Numbered from the stretch's first letter, positions 1-10,337 are shown. The stretch is 64,000 nucleotides of DNA from Symbiodinium natans (GCA_905221605.1 CAJNDS010002109.1:172501-236500), one strand, 5' to 3'. Translations and numbers: made by a program. Notes: generated by a model from the letters alone, not told the origin.

Positions 1-171
1 TTCGAGGCCTATTCAGGGGCGAGGGGGGGGGGGGGGAGGGCAGCATGAGCGTGTTTGAGGGCTGGCTCAAATCAGGCGCTCCTTCACCGCCTGGGAAGTT
101 TAGGGTTTAGGGTTTCGGGTTTAGGGTTTAGAGGAAATCCTTTCACTTTGTTTGGCGCGCGATGTCTGACG

Positions 172-1434
172 ATGTGGGAGAGGAAGGCTGTCGAGCCTGC
201 GCCCACGACCAGCTACTCATCGCGCCGGATGGTCGCCCTGATTCTGGTGACCGGGTTGAGCCTCTTTAACTTCGGCTATAACTCTGCGAACATTGGAGGC
301 GTGCTCTTATACCTCGATAGTTCTCAGACGGCCTGCTCCCAGAAGGCCATTTGCCTCAGCAGCCCTCTGATGAAGGGGGTTTTGGTCTCCTCCTGCTTAG
401 TGGGTGCAGTTCTCGGTGCCTTGTTCGCTGGGACTCTGGCAGCCCAACAGGGGCCGAGGACCACCTTGCTGATGAACAATGTGTTTTTCATCGTTGGGTC
501 CATCAGCAGCGCATTGGCGCCTGGGATCCTGTCCCTCATCCTCTCGAGATGCATTCTGGGTCTAGGTGTCGGCTCAGCCTCGGCAATCACGCACGTCTAC
601 ATAGGTGAGGTCGTACCAGCTGAGCGCCGTGGGGAACATGGAGCACTGCTGGTGGTCCTGGGCACAGGTGGAATTCTCGTTGCCAACCTCGTGAGCTGGT
701 GCATGGCGGAACACTGGCGGTGGGTCTTCGCTTTCGGGGCCGTGCCAGCCATGCTACAGCTCCTCTGGGGCTCGGTGATTATGCCAGAGTCGCCACATTG
801 GAAGGCCCGGCTTCAGCCGGGTAGATGTTTGTGCAGGAAGTGCCAAGATGCTGACAGTCCCGAGTGCATCGCAAACTCTGAAGCCCCCTGCTTTATGGAG
901 TCCAGTGGTGCTTGGTTCAATCTGTTGAAGTCGGTTCGCACAGGACGGGCAGTCCCTCCCCTCATTATTGGAGGTGGCCTGCATGTGTTGGCTCAGGCAA
1001 CTGGTATCAACGTTGTCATCTATTACGGCCCCAAGATGCTTACACTTGTAGGCTTTGCAAGCTCCACGGCTGTCTTCGTCAGCACAACCATCAGCCTCTT
1101 TCAGATGGGCTCCACTATACTCCTCGCGCGCCTGGTGGACCGACTTGGCCGAAAGCCCATGAGCTTCATCGGCCTGAGCTGCATGCTTGTCAGCCTCTGC
1201 GGCATCGCCTTCAGCTACCTTCTACCCCCAAGTCATCGTGCTGCGAGTTGGCTGGCACTCATCTCATGTTTCGCATTCCGCGTGGCCTTCTCCGTTTCCT
1301 TGGGGCCTTTGCCTTACATCATCGCGGCGGAGGTCTTCCCTGAAGACATCCGAGCTCCAGGTGTATCCCTGTGCTTGGCGGTGAAGTGGGTGGCCAACTT
1401 TGTAGTCTCCTTGACCTGGCTGCCGCTCGCTGAG
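172..1434 (+). CDS. MFS sugar transporter, exon 1
   Basis: First exon (421 codons) of a major facilitator superfamily sugar porter, a 12-helix membrane carrier for hexose-like sugars. Landmarks in order: first helix with LFNFGYNSANIGG; helix 4-5 signature RCILGLGVGSA followed by YIGEVVPAERRG; PESPHW at the end of the N-terminal half; QATGINVVIYYGP in helix 7; LVDRLGRKP loop; GPLPYIIAAEVFPEDIRAPG and LTWLPLAE near helices 10-11. The loop between helices 2 and 3, usually GxxxDRxGRR, is degenerate. I start at the ATG at 172 because the 39 codons upstream in the same frame are partly translated TTTAGGG repeat and the first helix follows at once. The frame stays open beyond 1434 to a stop at 1444, but the family needs another helix and PETKGR motif, found at 1695. 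Substrate is not predictable. Confidence 0.88.
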
Positions 1435-1694
1435 GCGCAAATCTAAGGGCGACGGCTGCTAGCTAATTATGTATGTCATCAGAATCATATGGCCTATAGC
1501 TATGTATTATGGTAGATTTTGTTGCTCTGTGCACATGGATGTAGATGATGTATGAGCTGTTATGTGTGTAAAACGCTATATAGTATGTACCTTATATACT
1601 TGAAACTGCATGAGGCCCCTTTCTGCAAGTTCTACAGTTCTTAAGTTTCTGCGTAGGCCAGCGGATAAGCCCGAACGCCTTTTTTGGCTGACAG
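1435..1694 (+). other. Transporter intron, GC-AG
   Basis: A 260 bp intron inferred because exon 1 lacks the last helix and PETxGK motif, and these resume in frame at 1695. The donor is GCGCAA and the acceptor is GACAG. AGGCG occurs at both exon-intron borders, as after duplication of a short target. Unlike the introns downstream it holds no telomere-type repeat and is AT-rich. Confidence 0.75.
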
Positions 1695-1889
1695 GCGGTG
1701 AGCTTAGCCGGCACGTTCGCTCTTTACGGCCTTATGTGTGCCCTGGCCATCTGCTTCTTGGCTACATATGTCCCTGAGACCTCGGGGAAGACTCTGGGGC
1801 AGGCATCTCGAATTGCGATGACGAAGATGGAGGATGGCGCAAGCTTTGGCGCACACGGCGCAAGACAAGTGTACCGCAGCTGTGGATGA
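1695..1889 (+). CDS. MFS sugar transporter, exon 2
   Basis: Last exon (64 codons and TGA). It gives helix 12 (about GTFALYGLMCALAICFLATY) followed by PETSGKTL, the sugar-porter PETKGR-type motif that ends the transmembrane core, then a short hydrophilic tail. Joined to exon 1 in phase 0 the protein is 485 residues, normal for the family. GTG at 1698 is not a start; the codon before it is read through from exon 1. Confidence 0.85.
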   Translation, partial: AVSLAGTFALYGLMCALAICFLATYVPETSGKTLGQASRIAMTKMEDGASFGAHGARQVYRSCG

Positions 1890-2254
1890 CACGTGGATGC
1901 ACATCGCAGAAAACGGCGCTTGCGCATCTACTGTGGGCATCTGTAGATTATGGCCCTTTTTTGGTTTCCCTTAGTAGTAGTATGTGTCTGCGCAGTTTTC
2001 TAGGATCCCCAAAAGAACCATCATTCGGAGAAGCCGCCTTGTGTCATTGCTCTGATTCCTCAAGAAAGTGTCGGGCCCTACACCCTGAACCCGATAACCC
2101 TAAACCCTAAACTCTACACCCCAAGCACTAGACCCGATAACCCTAAACCCTAAACCCTAAACCCTAAACCCTAAACCCTAAACCCTAAACCCTAAACCCT
2201 AAACCCTGCACCCCAGGGCGCTCTCATCCCTAAAGCCCAATCTGTGAAGTACAG
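1890..2254. other. Spacer between transporter and PPR gene
   Basis: Ordinary sequence to about 2080, then CCCTAAA repeats at 2089-2206. Any 3' UTR of the transporter and any start of the PPR gene must lie here. I see no convincing start codon, polyadenylation signal or spliced-leader acceptor that I can defend. Confidence 0.5.
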
Positions 2255-2288
2255 GTCTGAAGCCAGATCCGGCCACTTTCTCCTCGCT
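2255..2288 (+). CDS. PPR gene exon A
   Basis: After acceptor CAG, frame 3 reads LKPDPATFSS, the end of one PPR unit and start of the next (GxxPDxxTFxxL). It ends in CT before a GC donor (GCCGGG). Joining to 3082 completes a Leu codon and gives TFSSLIKSC. Confidence 0.75.
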
Positions 2289-2317
2289 GCCGGGCCGGCT
2301 GAGTTTTTCGGGCTTCC

Positions 2318-2398
2318 GGGTTTAGGGTTTAGGGTTTAAGGGTTTCGGGTTTAGAGTTTAGGGTTTAGGGTTTTCGGGTTTTCGGGTTTAGGGTCAAG
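2318..2398 (+). repeat. TTTAGGG tract, 5' half of intron
   Basis: Imperfect TTTAGGG units with TTTCGGG and TTTAAGGG variants, just after the donor of exon A. Confidence 0.9.
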
Positions 2399-2819
2399 GC
2401 TTGGCCCTTGATGGGGTCAGAAGCTTCGTGTTTAAGCTCGAGATTTGAAGGGTTTAGGGATGTGGAGGGGCCCCACTGCCTTTCTCTTACGTTCCTACAC
2501 GAGTCAGGGTGAATTTCGCTCCCCCCCCCCCTGCCTAAATCCGAAATCAGGGCACATCGAAGAAGGGGCGGGGAGGGGCGCTAGGAGTGTTGCTGGGTTT
2601 GTCCCGCGTGCGAAGCCGTGGCATGAGATTCGAGATGTACAGTTTGGGTACCGGGTTTGGGTTCAACTCCTCGAATCTGAGAGAGGTTTAGGGGTTGAGG
2701 ATTTAGGGTTTAGGGTTTGCTCTCAAGACCCTAAATTCATAAGGTTGAGGGCTCGAGGGCTTAGAGCTCTAGGGCATCAGGGTTTTTTGAAGCCTGGACA
2801 TCCCAAAGCCCTCAAGCCT

Positions 2820-2910
2820 GGAAATCCCAAACCCTAAGCTCAGCCGGGAACCCTTAACCCGAAGCCCGAAGCCCAAAACCCTAAACCCGAAACCCTAAAC
2901 CCTAACAGGC
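2820..2910 (-). repeat. CCCTAAA tract, 3' half of intron
   Basis: Degenerate CCCTAAA units, opposite in orientation to the tract at 2318, before the acceptor of exon B. Confidence 0.85.
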
Positions 2911-2946
2911 CCTAAGCTAAGCAGCGTTCTGGGCTGCGGCAAGCCT

Positions 2947-3068
2947 TACTGTTGCTTTGTAGGAATGGGGGGATGAGGTACCCTCTATAATCCCTTAAAG
3001 GGTATACATGGCTTTCTGTATATGGAAGGGGATATAGGGTACCTCATTCCTGATTAACCAACAGTAAG
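2947..3068. mobile_element. TIR element, family H
   Basis: Palindromic element with arms TACTGTTGCTTTGTAGGAAT and ATTCCTGATTAACCAACAGTA and inner GAGGTACCCT/AGGGTACCTC. No coding capacity. Related copies are at 53018 and 57987. Confidence 0.7.
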
Positions 3069-3081
3069 GAGCCCTCGCCAG

Positions 3082-3106
3082 GATCAAGTCCTGCGTGCAG
3101 CGCGGC
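3082..3106 (+). CDS. PPR gene exon B
   Basis: A 25-nt exon reading IKSCVQRG after the split Leu codon, helix A of a PPR unit. Acceptor CCAG; donor GCCAGA. The next codon in the repeat register must be Asp, which opens exon C. Confidence 0.7.
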
Positions 3107-3522
3107 GCCAGACACCCAGACATCAGCGCAACCGCCTAGCCGGGAGGCTCTGGGTGCAGGAAACCCTCAACCCTAAACCCTAAACCCTAAACCCTAAACC
3201 CGAAACCCGAGGCCCTGACTCCTTAGTGAATCCTAAACCCTCTCCTAAACCCTGAACCCTACATGAGGCCCCCCTCAATCTCTTCTTACGTATCTGCTGT
3301 GCAGACACCCCAACCCTGAACCCTGTTAGGAGATTCAGGTCACTTCTAACCACATCAGGGTTTGGGGTTTAGGGTTTAGGGCGAAGGCCTAACTGTTAAC
3401 TGTGCTTCTAACCCAATTAGAACCCTATTAGGGTACTTAAGGGGCTTATCTATGGGTTATATCTACACTTGTAATGGGTTACAAAGTACGCTGAACCTCC
3501 AAGTAACCCCTCCAAAACTCAG

Positions 3523-3555
3523 GACTACCTCGCGGCCGAGCGGTGGTTCCGCGAG
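3523..3555 (+). CDS. PPR gene exon C
   Basis: Reads DYLAAERWFRE, the second helix of a PPR unit (GDxxxAExW). Acceptor CTCAG, donor GCCTCG. Phase 0 with exon B gives QRG-DYLAAERW. The next exon, which should supply about 12 residues (AxxxGxxPxxxTF), was not found before 5615. Confidence 0.75.
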
Positions 3556-3829
3556 GCCTCGGCTGGCCAGCGCCCCCAAAGTGGGGCTTCATGGAAATGT
3601 AACCGTGAACCTCCACGTGGGGTTTCTGTGGGGTTTAGGGTTTGGGGTTCCTGACTTCGGGTATGGGGTTTGGGATTTCGGGTTCGGGGTTTGAAGCCTA
3701 AGGTTTGGCGCATTCGATATCTCATTCCACCCCACACCTTCGGGCTTAGGATTCAAGGGTTCAGGGTTTAGGGCTTAGGGTTTAGGGCTTAGGGCTTAGG
3801 GTTTGGGGCTTTCTGGTTCAGGGGTTTAG

Positions 3830-3912
3830 GGGTTTCTGGTTTAGGGGTTTAGGGGTTTAGGGGTTTAGGGGTTTAGGGGTTTAGGGGTTTAGGGGTTTAG
3901 GGGTTTAGGAGG
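3830..3912 (+). repeat. Octamer array GGGGTTTA
   Basis: About ten near-perfect copies of an eight-base variant of the heptamer, with one extra G. Confidence 0.95.
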
Positions 3913-4136
3913 GCTCCATCGAGTTACGGGTTTAGGGCCTTAAGGGGTGTTCGTTTAGGCGTAGGGGTGGCCTCTCCATCTTAACAGCCTGCCGTGACTC
4001 CTTTTGGGGTTTAGGGTTTGGGGTTTAGGTTTAGGGTTTAGGGTTCAGGGTTTAGGGTTTGGCGTTTAAGGTATAGGGTTTAGGGCTTAGGAGAACAGAT
4101 CATGCCTAAGACCCAGGCCCCGCCAGAAGGCTCGAA

Positions 4137-4290
4137 TGCAGTTCCTGTTTGGGCTAGCTATAGGGGGATTCTGGTAGTATACCACCCCAAAAAGGTACTG
4201 CACAGCAGCCTTAGGTTTAATGCAGTTCCTTTTTGGGTAAGTGATACGCATAGGGGGTTCTAGTGGTATACCACCCCAACGAGGTAGTAC
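4137..4290. repeat. Tandem duplication of an ~82-bp unit
   Basis: Two diverged copies of the unit AATGCAGTTCCT...TAGGGGG-TTCT-GTAGTATACCACCCCAA start at 4136 and 4218. Each has internal dyad symmetry, so this may be two tandem TIR elements. Confidence 0.65.
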
Positions 4291-4680
4291 CCAGGAGCCC
4301 TTGGGTAAACCTATGGCCCGAGCCGTCTCCTCCGGCCTCCTGCTCTTCAATGCTGCGGGGACGCGAGCTGCAACAGAAGAAGCCCCGCAGCCGGCATCGG
4401 CGTCCCTGCTGCCGAAAAGCGGCGGCCCTAAGCCCAAAGCCCTAAACCCGAAGCCCTGAACCCAGAACCCTGAACCCTTAACCCCGACTACCCCAATTGC
4501 CCCAATTACCTTAATTACCTTAATTTCCCCAATTACCCCAATTCCACCAATTTCCAAAGCCCGATTAAAACAGAACCTCCACAAATGCTCATACTACTTC
4601 GCCCCCACCAGGAAGACCCTGAATTGAGAGGCCGAAGCAGAAGGCAGAGAACCGGGGGCCTGGGGCTTAGCGCCCGCAGC

Positions 4681-4825
4681 ACCAGGTTTAGGGTTTCGGG
4701 CTTAGGGCTTAGGGCTTAGGGTTTTGGGTTTAGGGTTTAGGGTTTAGGGTTTAGGGCTTAGGGTTTTGGGTTTAGGGTTTAGGGTTTAGGGTTTTGGGTT
4801 TAGGGTTTAGGGTTTAGGGGTCGGG
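4681..4825 (+). repeat. TTTAGGG/CTTAGGG tract
   Basis: Telomere-type units with TTTTGGG and CTTAGGG variants in a higher-order pattern that itself repeats about every 60 bp. Confidence 0.85.
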
Positions 4826-5614
4826 ACGTAAAGCCCAAATCGTAAACCCCAATCGAGGGCTTCGACTTCAATCTTCCACCAGGGCACCAGGGCTGCTTGG
4901 GGCACACCTTCTCAGCCCTGAACGTGGTGCAGCCTTTCGTGTGTAGGAGTCTATTAGGAGGGCAGAGCAAATGCAAGGCCTCGAGCCACAAAGGCCGCCC
5001 TTCAGGGTTTAGGGTTTAGGGTTTAGGGTCTAGGGTGATTTCTGTGAAGGCGCGAAGTTCCTAGATGTCGCTCAACCCCAAACCCTAAACCCCAAACCCT
5101 AAACCCTAAACCCCGAACCCGACGCCCCAAACCCTAAACCCTGAACCCTGAACCCTAAACCTTGAATCCTACCGCTCCATGGCCTGCCAGAGTTTATAGG
5201 GCTGTCGATTGTTTGCTTTAAAAGGGGATTAGGGTTTAGGATTTAGGGTTTAGGGTTCAGGGTTTAGGGTTTAGTAGGGCTCCGGATAGCTCTAATATCT
5301 TAAGGACCCTAAGCCCCGAACCCCTACTTGTAACAGCCTAAACGCCCCAAACCCTCTTGGCCCTACAAGCTCGGTTAGCCTTGTAGGCCCTGACTCTTGA
5401 GCCCGATTAGTTCTACAAGCCCCAAACGACCTAAACCCTAAGCCCTTATGCTCAACCCCTAAACGCTCCTACCCCTGAACCCCTAGACCCCTAGCTCTAA
5501 GCCCTAAACCCTAAACCCTAGACCCTAAACCCTAAACCCTAAACCCTAAACCCTAAACCGTAAACCCTGAACCCTAAACCCTAAACCCTAAACCCTCAGC
5601 CTAACTCCGCTGAG

Positions 5615-5676
5615 ATCGGCCGCCTCTCCTCCATCCTGCGGTGTGCCGCCTTCAAGGACCTGACCTTCGCCGAGAA
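5615..5676 (+). CDS. PPR gene exon D
   Basis: Reads ...SILRCAAFKDLTFAEK, helix A and start of helix B of a PPR unit. Donor GCTGCC, acceptor of the next exon CCAG-GCTGGC: the same GCTG stands at both borders. The unit is one residue short of 35 when joined to exon E, so its 5' limit is less certain. Confidence 0.7.
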
Positions 5677-5995
5677 GCTGCCGGAAAACTCGGGGGATGG
5701 GGGGTTGAGGGTTTAAGGGTTTAGGGTTTGGGTTTAAGGGTTTAGGGTTTAGGGTTTAAGGGTTAAGGGTTTAGGGTTTGGGGTTTAGGGTTTAAGGTTT
5801 AGGGTTTGTAGAGTTTCGGGTCTGTAGGGTTTGGGATTTGGGGTTTGTAGGGTTTCGGGTTTCGTGTTCATTAGGCCAGGGTTTGTGGTTTGGGTTGATG
5901 GTTTGAGACTTGTGGGGTTTACTAAACCCCTGAACCCCTAAATATAGGGATACAAGCCCCAAACCCCTAAACCCGAAACACACAACCCGAAACCC

Positions 5996-6135
5996 TTAAC
6001 CCTAAACCCTAAACCCCAACCCCTAAACCCTAAACCCTAAACCCTAAACCCTAAACCCTAAACCCTAAACCCTAAACCCTAAACCCCAACCCCCAACCCC
6101 AAAACCCTAAACCCTAAACCCTAAACCCTAAACCC
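5996..6135 (-). repeat. CCCTAAA array
   Basis: Nearly perfect heptamers with CCCCAAC interruptions, directly before the acceptor of exon E; the 5' half of the same intron has TTTAGGG units at 5710-5815. Confidence 0.95.
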
Positions 6136-6149
6136 CTAACGGTTCCCAG

Positions 6150-6186
6150 GCTGGCGAGCACGGTGCGGCGAGGGATGCTGCCCGAT
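6150..6186 (+). CDS. PPR gene exon E
   Basis: Reads LASTVRRGMLPD. RRGMLPD is the GVxPD turn of a PPR unit. Donor GCGCTG. Joined to exon F in phase 0 it gives MLPD-IQTFNVLL, exactly the PPR spacing. Confidence 0.75.
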
Positions 6187-6211
6187 GCGCTGAAGCCCAG
6201 CCGAGTCCAGG

Positions 6212-6266
6212 TTTAGGGTTTAGGGTTTAGGGTTTAGGGTTTAGGGTTTAGGGTTTAGGGTTTAGG
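6212..6266 (+). repeat. TTTAGGG array
   Basis: About eight perfect heptamers starting 25 nt inside the intron after exon E. Confidence 0.97.
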
Positions 6267-6565
6267 GAGTCCAGTTGAAGGGCTTTGGAGGGTTTAATCA
6301 GGGGTTTTAGGGTTCAGGGGTTTTGGGGGCTTCGGGGTTTTAGGGTTTAGGGGTTTTAGGGTTGAGGGTTTAGGGTTTAGGCTTGCGGGATGATTCAGGG
6401 GATAGGGTTTAGGGGTTTCTAAGCCTTCAGCCCCTACACAGTTGCATGTTGGTGATCCTACCTCATGTATGGGCCCTGTGGGGATCGCAGACCTGAACGC
6501 CCGAACGCCCCCTGAAATCGCGCCGATGTTTTTTTTCCAGCTTGCTTTTGGGGCCTGCTTTTTGC

Positions 6566-6672
6566 AGGGTCCTTCAGGGAGGTGGGTTCATGGGGGGGGT
6601 ATGTATCTAGGGAACCTGAGTGAAGCTTCTGGAGCCTTAGGGAGTAGTGGGGAGTACCTTAAGAACCCTCTA
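6566..6672. mobile_element. TIR element, family I
   Basis: Begins TCCTTCAGGGAGGTGGGTTC and ends GGAGTACCTTAAGAACC. Related to the elements at 34238 and 37357. Confidence 0.6.
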
Positions 6673-6779
6673 AATATTCGGACATGCAGTCGAGTCTGTA
6701 GCGTCTATGCGCCGGTCCCCAGTTTGCGCCAAGCATCGAGCTCACGGCTGTTCCACCTGCATGTGTTTTTGGGGTAACC

Positions 6780-7160
6780 CGAAACCCTACACCCTCGAAC
6801 AGAAGTCTGCGGCTTGTTCGTTTCTTTTGGGGCTCCTATTCACACTGGGAAGTGTCGCTGTATCTCGCATTGCAACACGCATCAAGGAGCGTCCAGGTTC
6901 GGGAATCACGTCTTAGGCAACGACACGTCGAAGGATCTTGTTTTCGGTTCGCGGGGAGCGTGTGAAGTGGGGAATCGCACTTTGGTCATTCGCGTTCTGT
7001 CTTGAACGATTGCTGTTTTCGATCACGAAGAAGCATGCGCCTCCGTGCGCTGATACCGATGTGTAGCGTCCACGTTGGGTTTTCCAGGAGCGTCCACGAC
7101 CGGGTCATGTTTGGCGGGCCGATTTGAGTCAAATCCGGAGCTTGTACCTAGATGCAAGGT
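6780..7160. other. Unique intronic block, no assigned gene
   Basis: Non-repetitive. One + frame (about 6806-6913) reads a hydrophobic helix followed by a basic stretch (SFLLGLLFTLGSVAVSR), which may be a coding fossil or chance. Nothing else recognised. Confidence 0.4.
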
Positions 7161-7167
7161 ATGTATT

Positions 7168-7294
7168 GGGATGTTCCCCCTTATACTAACAGTCCTTACA
7201 TAATAATAATAATAATAAAAATAATAATAGGGATGATAGTACCCCTGATTCTCATTCCCATTAAGGAGCAGACAGTATCAAGGGGGAACATCCC
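7168..7294. mobile_element. TIR element, family A
   Basis: Left end GGGATGTTCCCCCTTATACT, right end AGTATCAAGGGGGAACATCCC. An AAT/AATA microsatellite fills the loop. No ORF. Family A is also at 10930, 13991, 24019, 24393 and 30211. Confidence 0.8.
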
Positions 7295-7371
7295 AAGGTA
7301 TGTAGCTCAGAGAGCTGCCCATATCTATCTGTTTACACAAAGCACATGCTTATGTACATCAGTGTAATCCG

Positions 7372-7403
<32 letters not shown>

Positions 7404-7427
7404 TACTGTTATATATATATATATTAG

Positions 7428-7530
7428 GTAGGATAAGGGGGGACCCTTAAAAAGGGAGCCCTTCTAAAAGGAGGGACCTTATTGAGAGGGTCTATATTTT
7501 AAAGGGTCCCCCTAATCCTATCCCCTATGT
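7428..7530. mobile_element. Palindromic element
   Basis: Arms AGGATAAGGGGGGACCCTT and AAAGGGTCCCCCTAATCCT; a single copy in the window. An ATT/AT microsatellite lies at 7372-7425. Confidence 0.6.
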
Positions 7531-7700
7531 CAAAACAGGCCTGATGGAGAGCCAGCTCCAGGAGCGTGGGAAGATATGAGTTCCACACTGTCCTCCACAC
7601 GGGTCCTTTCTTGGTGGAGGGGTCGGGTTCAGGGTTAAGGGTTTATGGCTTGGGGTTTAGGTTTAGGTTGTAGGATTTAGGGAAGCATCTCTGGGCTGAG

Positions 7701-7754
7701 ATCCAAACTTTCAATGTCCTGCTGGCGGCCGCCAAGAAGCTTTGCGACATGGCG
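7701..7754 (+). CDS. PPR gene exon F
   Basis: Reads IQTFNVLLAAAKKLCDMA, helix A of a PPR unit, with TF, LL, AA and D in the expected places. Acceptor GAG, donor GCGTGC. Joined to exon G it runs CDMA-AAERILSL; from this TF to the TF in exon H is exactly 35 residues. Confidence 0.85.
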
Positions 7755-7974
7755 GCGTGCCCCTCAAGGGGCTGGGGGGGAGGGGGGGGCTTGGTTTAGG
7801 GTTTAGGGTATAGGGTTTGGGGGAAGTCGGGGACGCTGATCCAGGATGGCCAAGGGGGTTGAAAACCCTGAGCATTCTAGACCCTAGAACGTAAACCCGA
7901 AGCGAATGGTTCCGAATTGAGGCTTCCAGCTGGACCTGAACCCCAAATCCCCAAACCCCACGACCTCCGAAACC

Positions 7975-8480
7975 CTAAGCCCTAAACCCCAAACCCCAAA
8001 CCCCAAACCCCAAACCCCAAACCCCAAACCCCAAACCCCAAACCCCAAACCCCAAACCCCAAACCCCAAACCCCACACCCCAAACCCCAAACCCCAAACC
8101 CCAAACCCCAAACCCCAAACCCCAAACCCCAAAACCCCAAACCCCAAACCCCAAACCCCAAACCCCAAACCCCAAACCCCCAAACCCCAAACCCCAAACC
8201 CCAAAACCCCAAACCCCAAACCCCCAAACCCCAAACCCCCAAACCCCAAACCCCAAACCCCCCCAAACCCCAAACCCAAACCCCAAACCCCAAACCCAAA
8301 CCCCAAACCCCAAACCCCCAAACCCAAACCCCAAACCCCAAACCCCAAACCCCAAACCCCAAACCCCAAACCCCAACCCCAAACCCCCCCCAAACCCTAA
8401 CCCAAACCCCAAACCCCAAACCCCAAACCCAAGCCCCAAGCCCCAAGCCCCAAACCCCAAACCCCAAACCCCAAACCCTA
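7975..8480 (-). repeat. CCCCAAA heptamer array
   Basis: About 70 units of a variant with T replaced by C, occasionally one base longer or shorter, passing into CCCTAAA at about 8470. The long Gly/Phe/Trp open frames on the minus strand are only this repeat. Confidence 0.97.
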
Positions 8481-8570
8481 AACCCTAAACCCTAAACCCT
8501 AAACCCTAAACCCTAAACCCTAAACCCTAAACCCTAAACCCTAAACCTCTAAACCCTAAACCCTAAACCC
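8475..8570 (-). repeat. CCCTAAA array before exon G
   Basis: About 13 heptamers ending 18 nt upstream of the exon G acceptor. Confidence 0.95.
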
Positions 8571-8588
8571 CCTCGCCGGCTCGCGGAG

Positions 8589-8632
8589 GCGGCCGAGCGG
8601 ATACTGTCCCTGGCGTGGCGGAAAGGCGTGAG
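8589..8632 (+). CDS. PPR gene exon G
   Basis: Reads AAERILSLAWRKGV plus two bases of an Arg codon, helix B of a PPR unit. Acceptor GGAG, donor GCGGGC. The split codon is completed by exon H to give GVRPNQKTF. Confidence 0.85.
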
Positions 8633-8663
8633 GCGGGCCTCGGCTCTTTCTTTTTGCAGGGTT

Positions 8664-8860
8664 TAGGATTTAGGGTAGGGTTTGGGGTTTAGGGTTTAGG
8701 GTTTAGGGTTTAGGGTTTAGGGTTTAGGGTTTAGGGTTTAGGGTTTAGGGTTTAGGGTTTAGGGTTTAGGGTTTAGGGTTTGGGGTGTAGGGGTGTAGGG
8801 GTGTAGGGGTTTAGGGGTTTAGGGGTTTAGGGGTTTAGGGGTTTAGGTAGGGTTTGGGGC
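8664..8860 (+). repeat. TTTAGGG array with octamer tail
   Basis: About 15 perfect heptamers, then GTGTAGGG and TTTAGGGG octamers, in the 5' half of the intron after exon G. Confidence 0.95.
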
Positions 8861-9159
8861 TTAGGGTGTAGGGTATAAGGGGTCCAGGGCCAGTTTAGGG
8901 TTCAAGTTTCGGGTCAGAGGGCCTGAGCCCACCCTCAACCCTGCTTTTCCAAACTTTCTGTTGGCTAGTACTTGGAAGGTTTAGGGTTTAGGGCTTAGGG
9001 CTTGGGGCTTACTCTCGGGTTTAGGGTTTAGGGCTTGAATACTCTTCCTTCATTCCCTACGGGCCAGCCGTTCGCAAATCCCTGAACCTGTAAACCCTGA
9101 ACCCTAAACCCTATATCTTGAGGGCTTCAGGGGATCAGGTCCCTCCACAATCCCCTGGA

Positions 9160-9270
9160 ACCCTAAGCCCTAAACCCTAAACCCTGAACCCTTAAACCCT
9201 AAACCCTAAACCCTAAACCCTACACCCTGAACCGTAAACCCTAAACCCTAAACCTTAAACCCTAAACCCC
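9160..9270 (-). repeat. CCCTAAA tract before exon H
   Basis: Heptamers with single-base variants, just before the acceptor; the partner TTTAGGG array is at 8664-8860 in the same intron. Confidence 0.9.
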
Positions 9271-9280
9271 AAGCCCAGAG

Positions 9281-9349
9281 GCCGAACCAGAAGACTTTCG
9301 ACACCATGATCGCCTTGGCCGCCGCCGTTGGCGACCTCCCGGCCGCAGA
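9281..9349 (+). CDS. PPR gene exon H
   Basis: Reads PNQKTFDTMIALAAAVGDLP, then AA and a split Glu codon: the turn, helix A and GD of a PPR unit. Acceptor CAGAG. Donor GTGCTC is one of only four GT donors I found. Joined to exon I it gives PAAERWFGRM. Confidence 0.85.
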
Positions 9350-9547
9350 GTGCTCCGGCCTAAAACCCTAAAGCTGCGTGTACCCTCCAGCCTGGGGTTT
9401 AGGGTTTAGGGTTTAGGGTTTAGGGTTCAGGGTCCCTAAAGCCGCGTGGTCGGGATGTGATACATTCGTCTTACTGGGTAAGTTGACGCCCCTCGGGGCT
9501 GCCGAATCTTCTCGTCGGGTGTCCAGCGGATCCTGTTTGGGAAATCC

Positions 9548-9620
9548 CGAAACCCTAAACCCTAAACCCTAAACCCTAAACCCTAAACCCTAAACCTTAA
9601 TCCCTAAACCCTGAGCTCAC
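9548..9620 (-). repeat. CCCTAAA array
   Basis: Heptamers in the intron between exons H and I. The same intron has TTTAGGG units at 9394-9430. Confidence 0.95.
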
Positions 9621-9874
9621 AATAAAGTTTATTGGCTTTCCCTCGACCTCACCTCTTTGCCCAAGCGCTTCGAGCCACAATTCGGGGCTCTGCAATCCGA
9701 CATTTCGTTGCCTGTATGCCTTAAAATCCTACTGTGCAACTAGGCCCCAAGCCCTAAACCCTAATCCCTAAACCAAACTTTAATGCGATAAACCCTAGCC
9801 CTAGCCGGGCCCTAACCCCCAAAACTCCAAAAAGAGCTGAGACCCCAACTCCCCCCCCACATGGAACCCGAAAG

Positions 9875-9920
9875 GCGGTGGTTCGGTCGTATGGCCCGAT
9901 TTGACCTCGAGCCTTCCAAG
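9875..9920 (+). CDS. PPR gene exon I
   Basis: Completes AER, then WFGRMARFDLEPSK, helix B and turn of a PPR unit, with Asp where Gly is usual. Acceptor AAAG; donor is GA (GACCTC). Exon J starts GACGCC, so GAC stands at both borders. Confidence 0.8.
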
Positions 9921-10206
9921 GACCTCCAAGCATCTTGGGTTCGAGACTTGAGGTTCGCGGTTTAAAGTTCAGGCCCTCAACCTTTATAAATGCTAAACCC
10001 TAAACCTGCAATTTGGGGTACAGGGTTCAAAGGATTAGCAAGTTTTCGGGTTTTTGAGCCCCCCCCCCCCCGGCACACAACAACCTTTGCAAGCTTAAGC
10101 CACCTCCCGCCCAAAACCCTGAAAACCTTAAACGCAAGCCCTCTCAAAATCCTGGACCCACCTACCGCAAAGCCCGAGAAGCCCTCAAAATCCTGCTTCC
10201 TCTCTC

Positions 10207-10262
10207 GTCCCTAAACCCTAAACCCTAAACCCTAAACACTAAACCCTAAACCCTAAACCCTA
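10207..10262 (-). repeat. CCCTAAA array before exon J
   Basis: Seven to eight heptamers, one with an A for C change, 30 nt upstream of the acceptor. Confidence 0.95.
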
Positions 10263-10290
10263 ATTTAGCCCTAAGCCGTCCCGAGCACAG

Positions 10291-10337
10291 GACGCCTTCT
10301 TTGGCCTCATCGACGCTGCAGCGCGGATCGGCGATGT
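10291..10337 (+). CDS. PPR gene exon J
   Basis: Reads DAFFGLIDAAARIGD and a split Val codon, helix A of a PPR unit. Acceptor CACAG, donor GCGTGG. Joined to exon K: IGDVAMAEYWYDE. Confidence 0.85.

Noticed and set aside
7884-8467. Three 160-codon minus-strand frames rich in Gly, Phe and Trp
   Set aside because: They are the three frames of the CCCCAAA heptamer.
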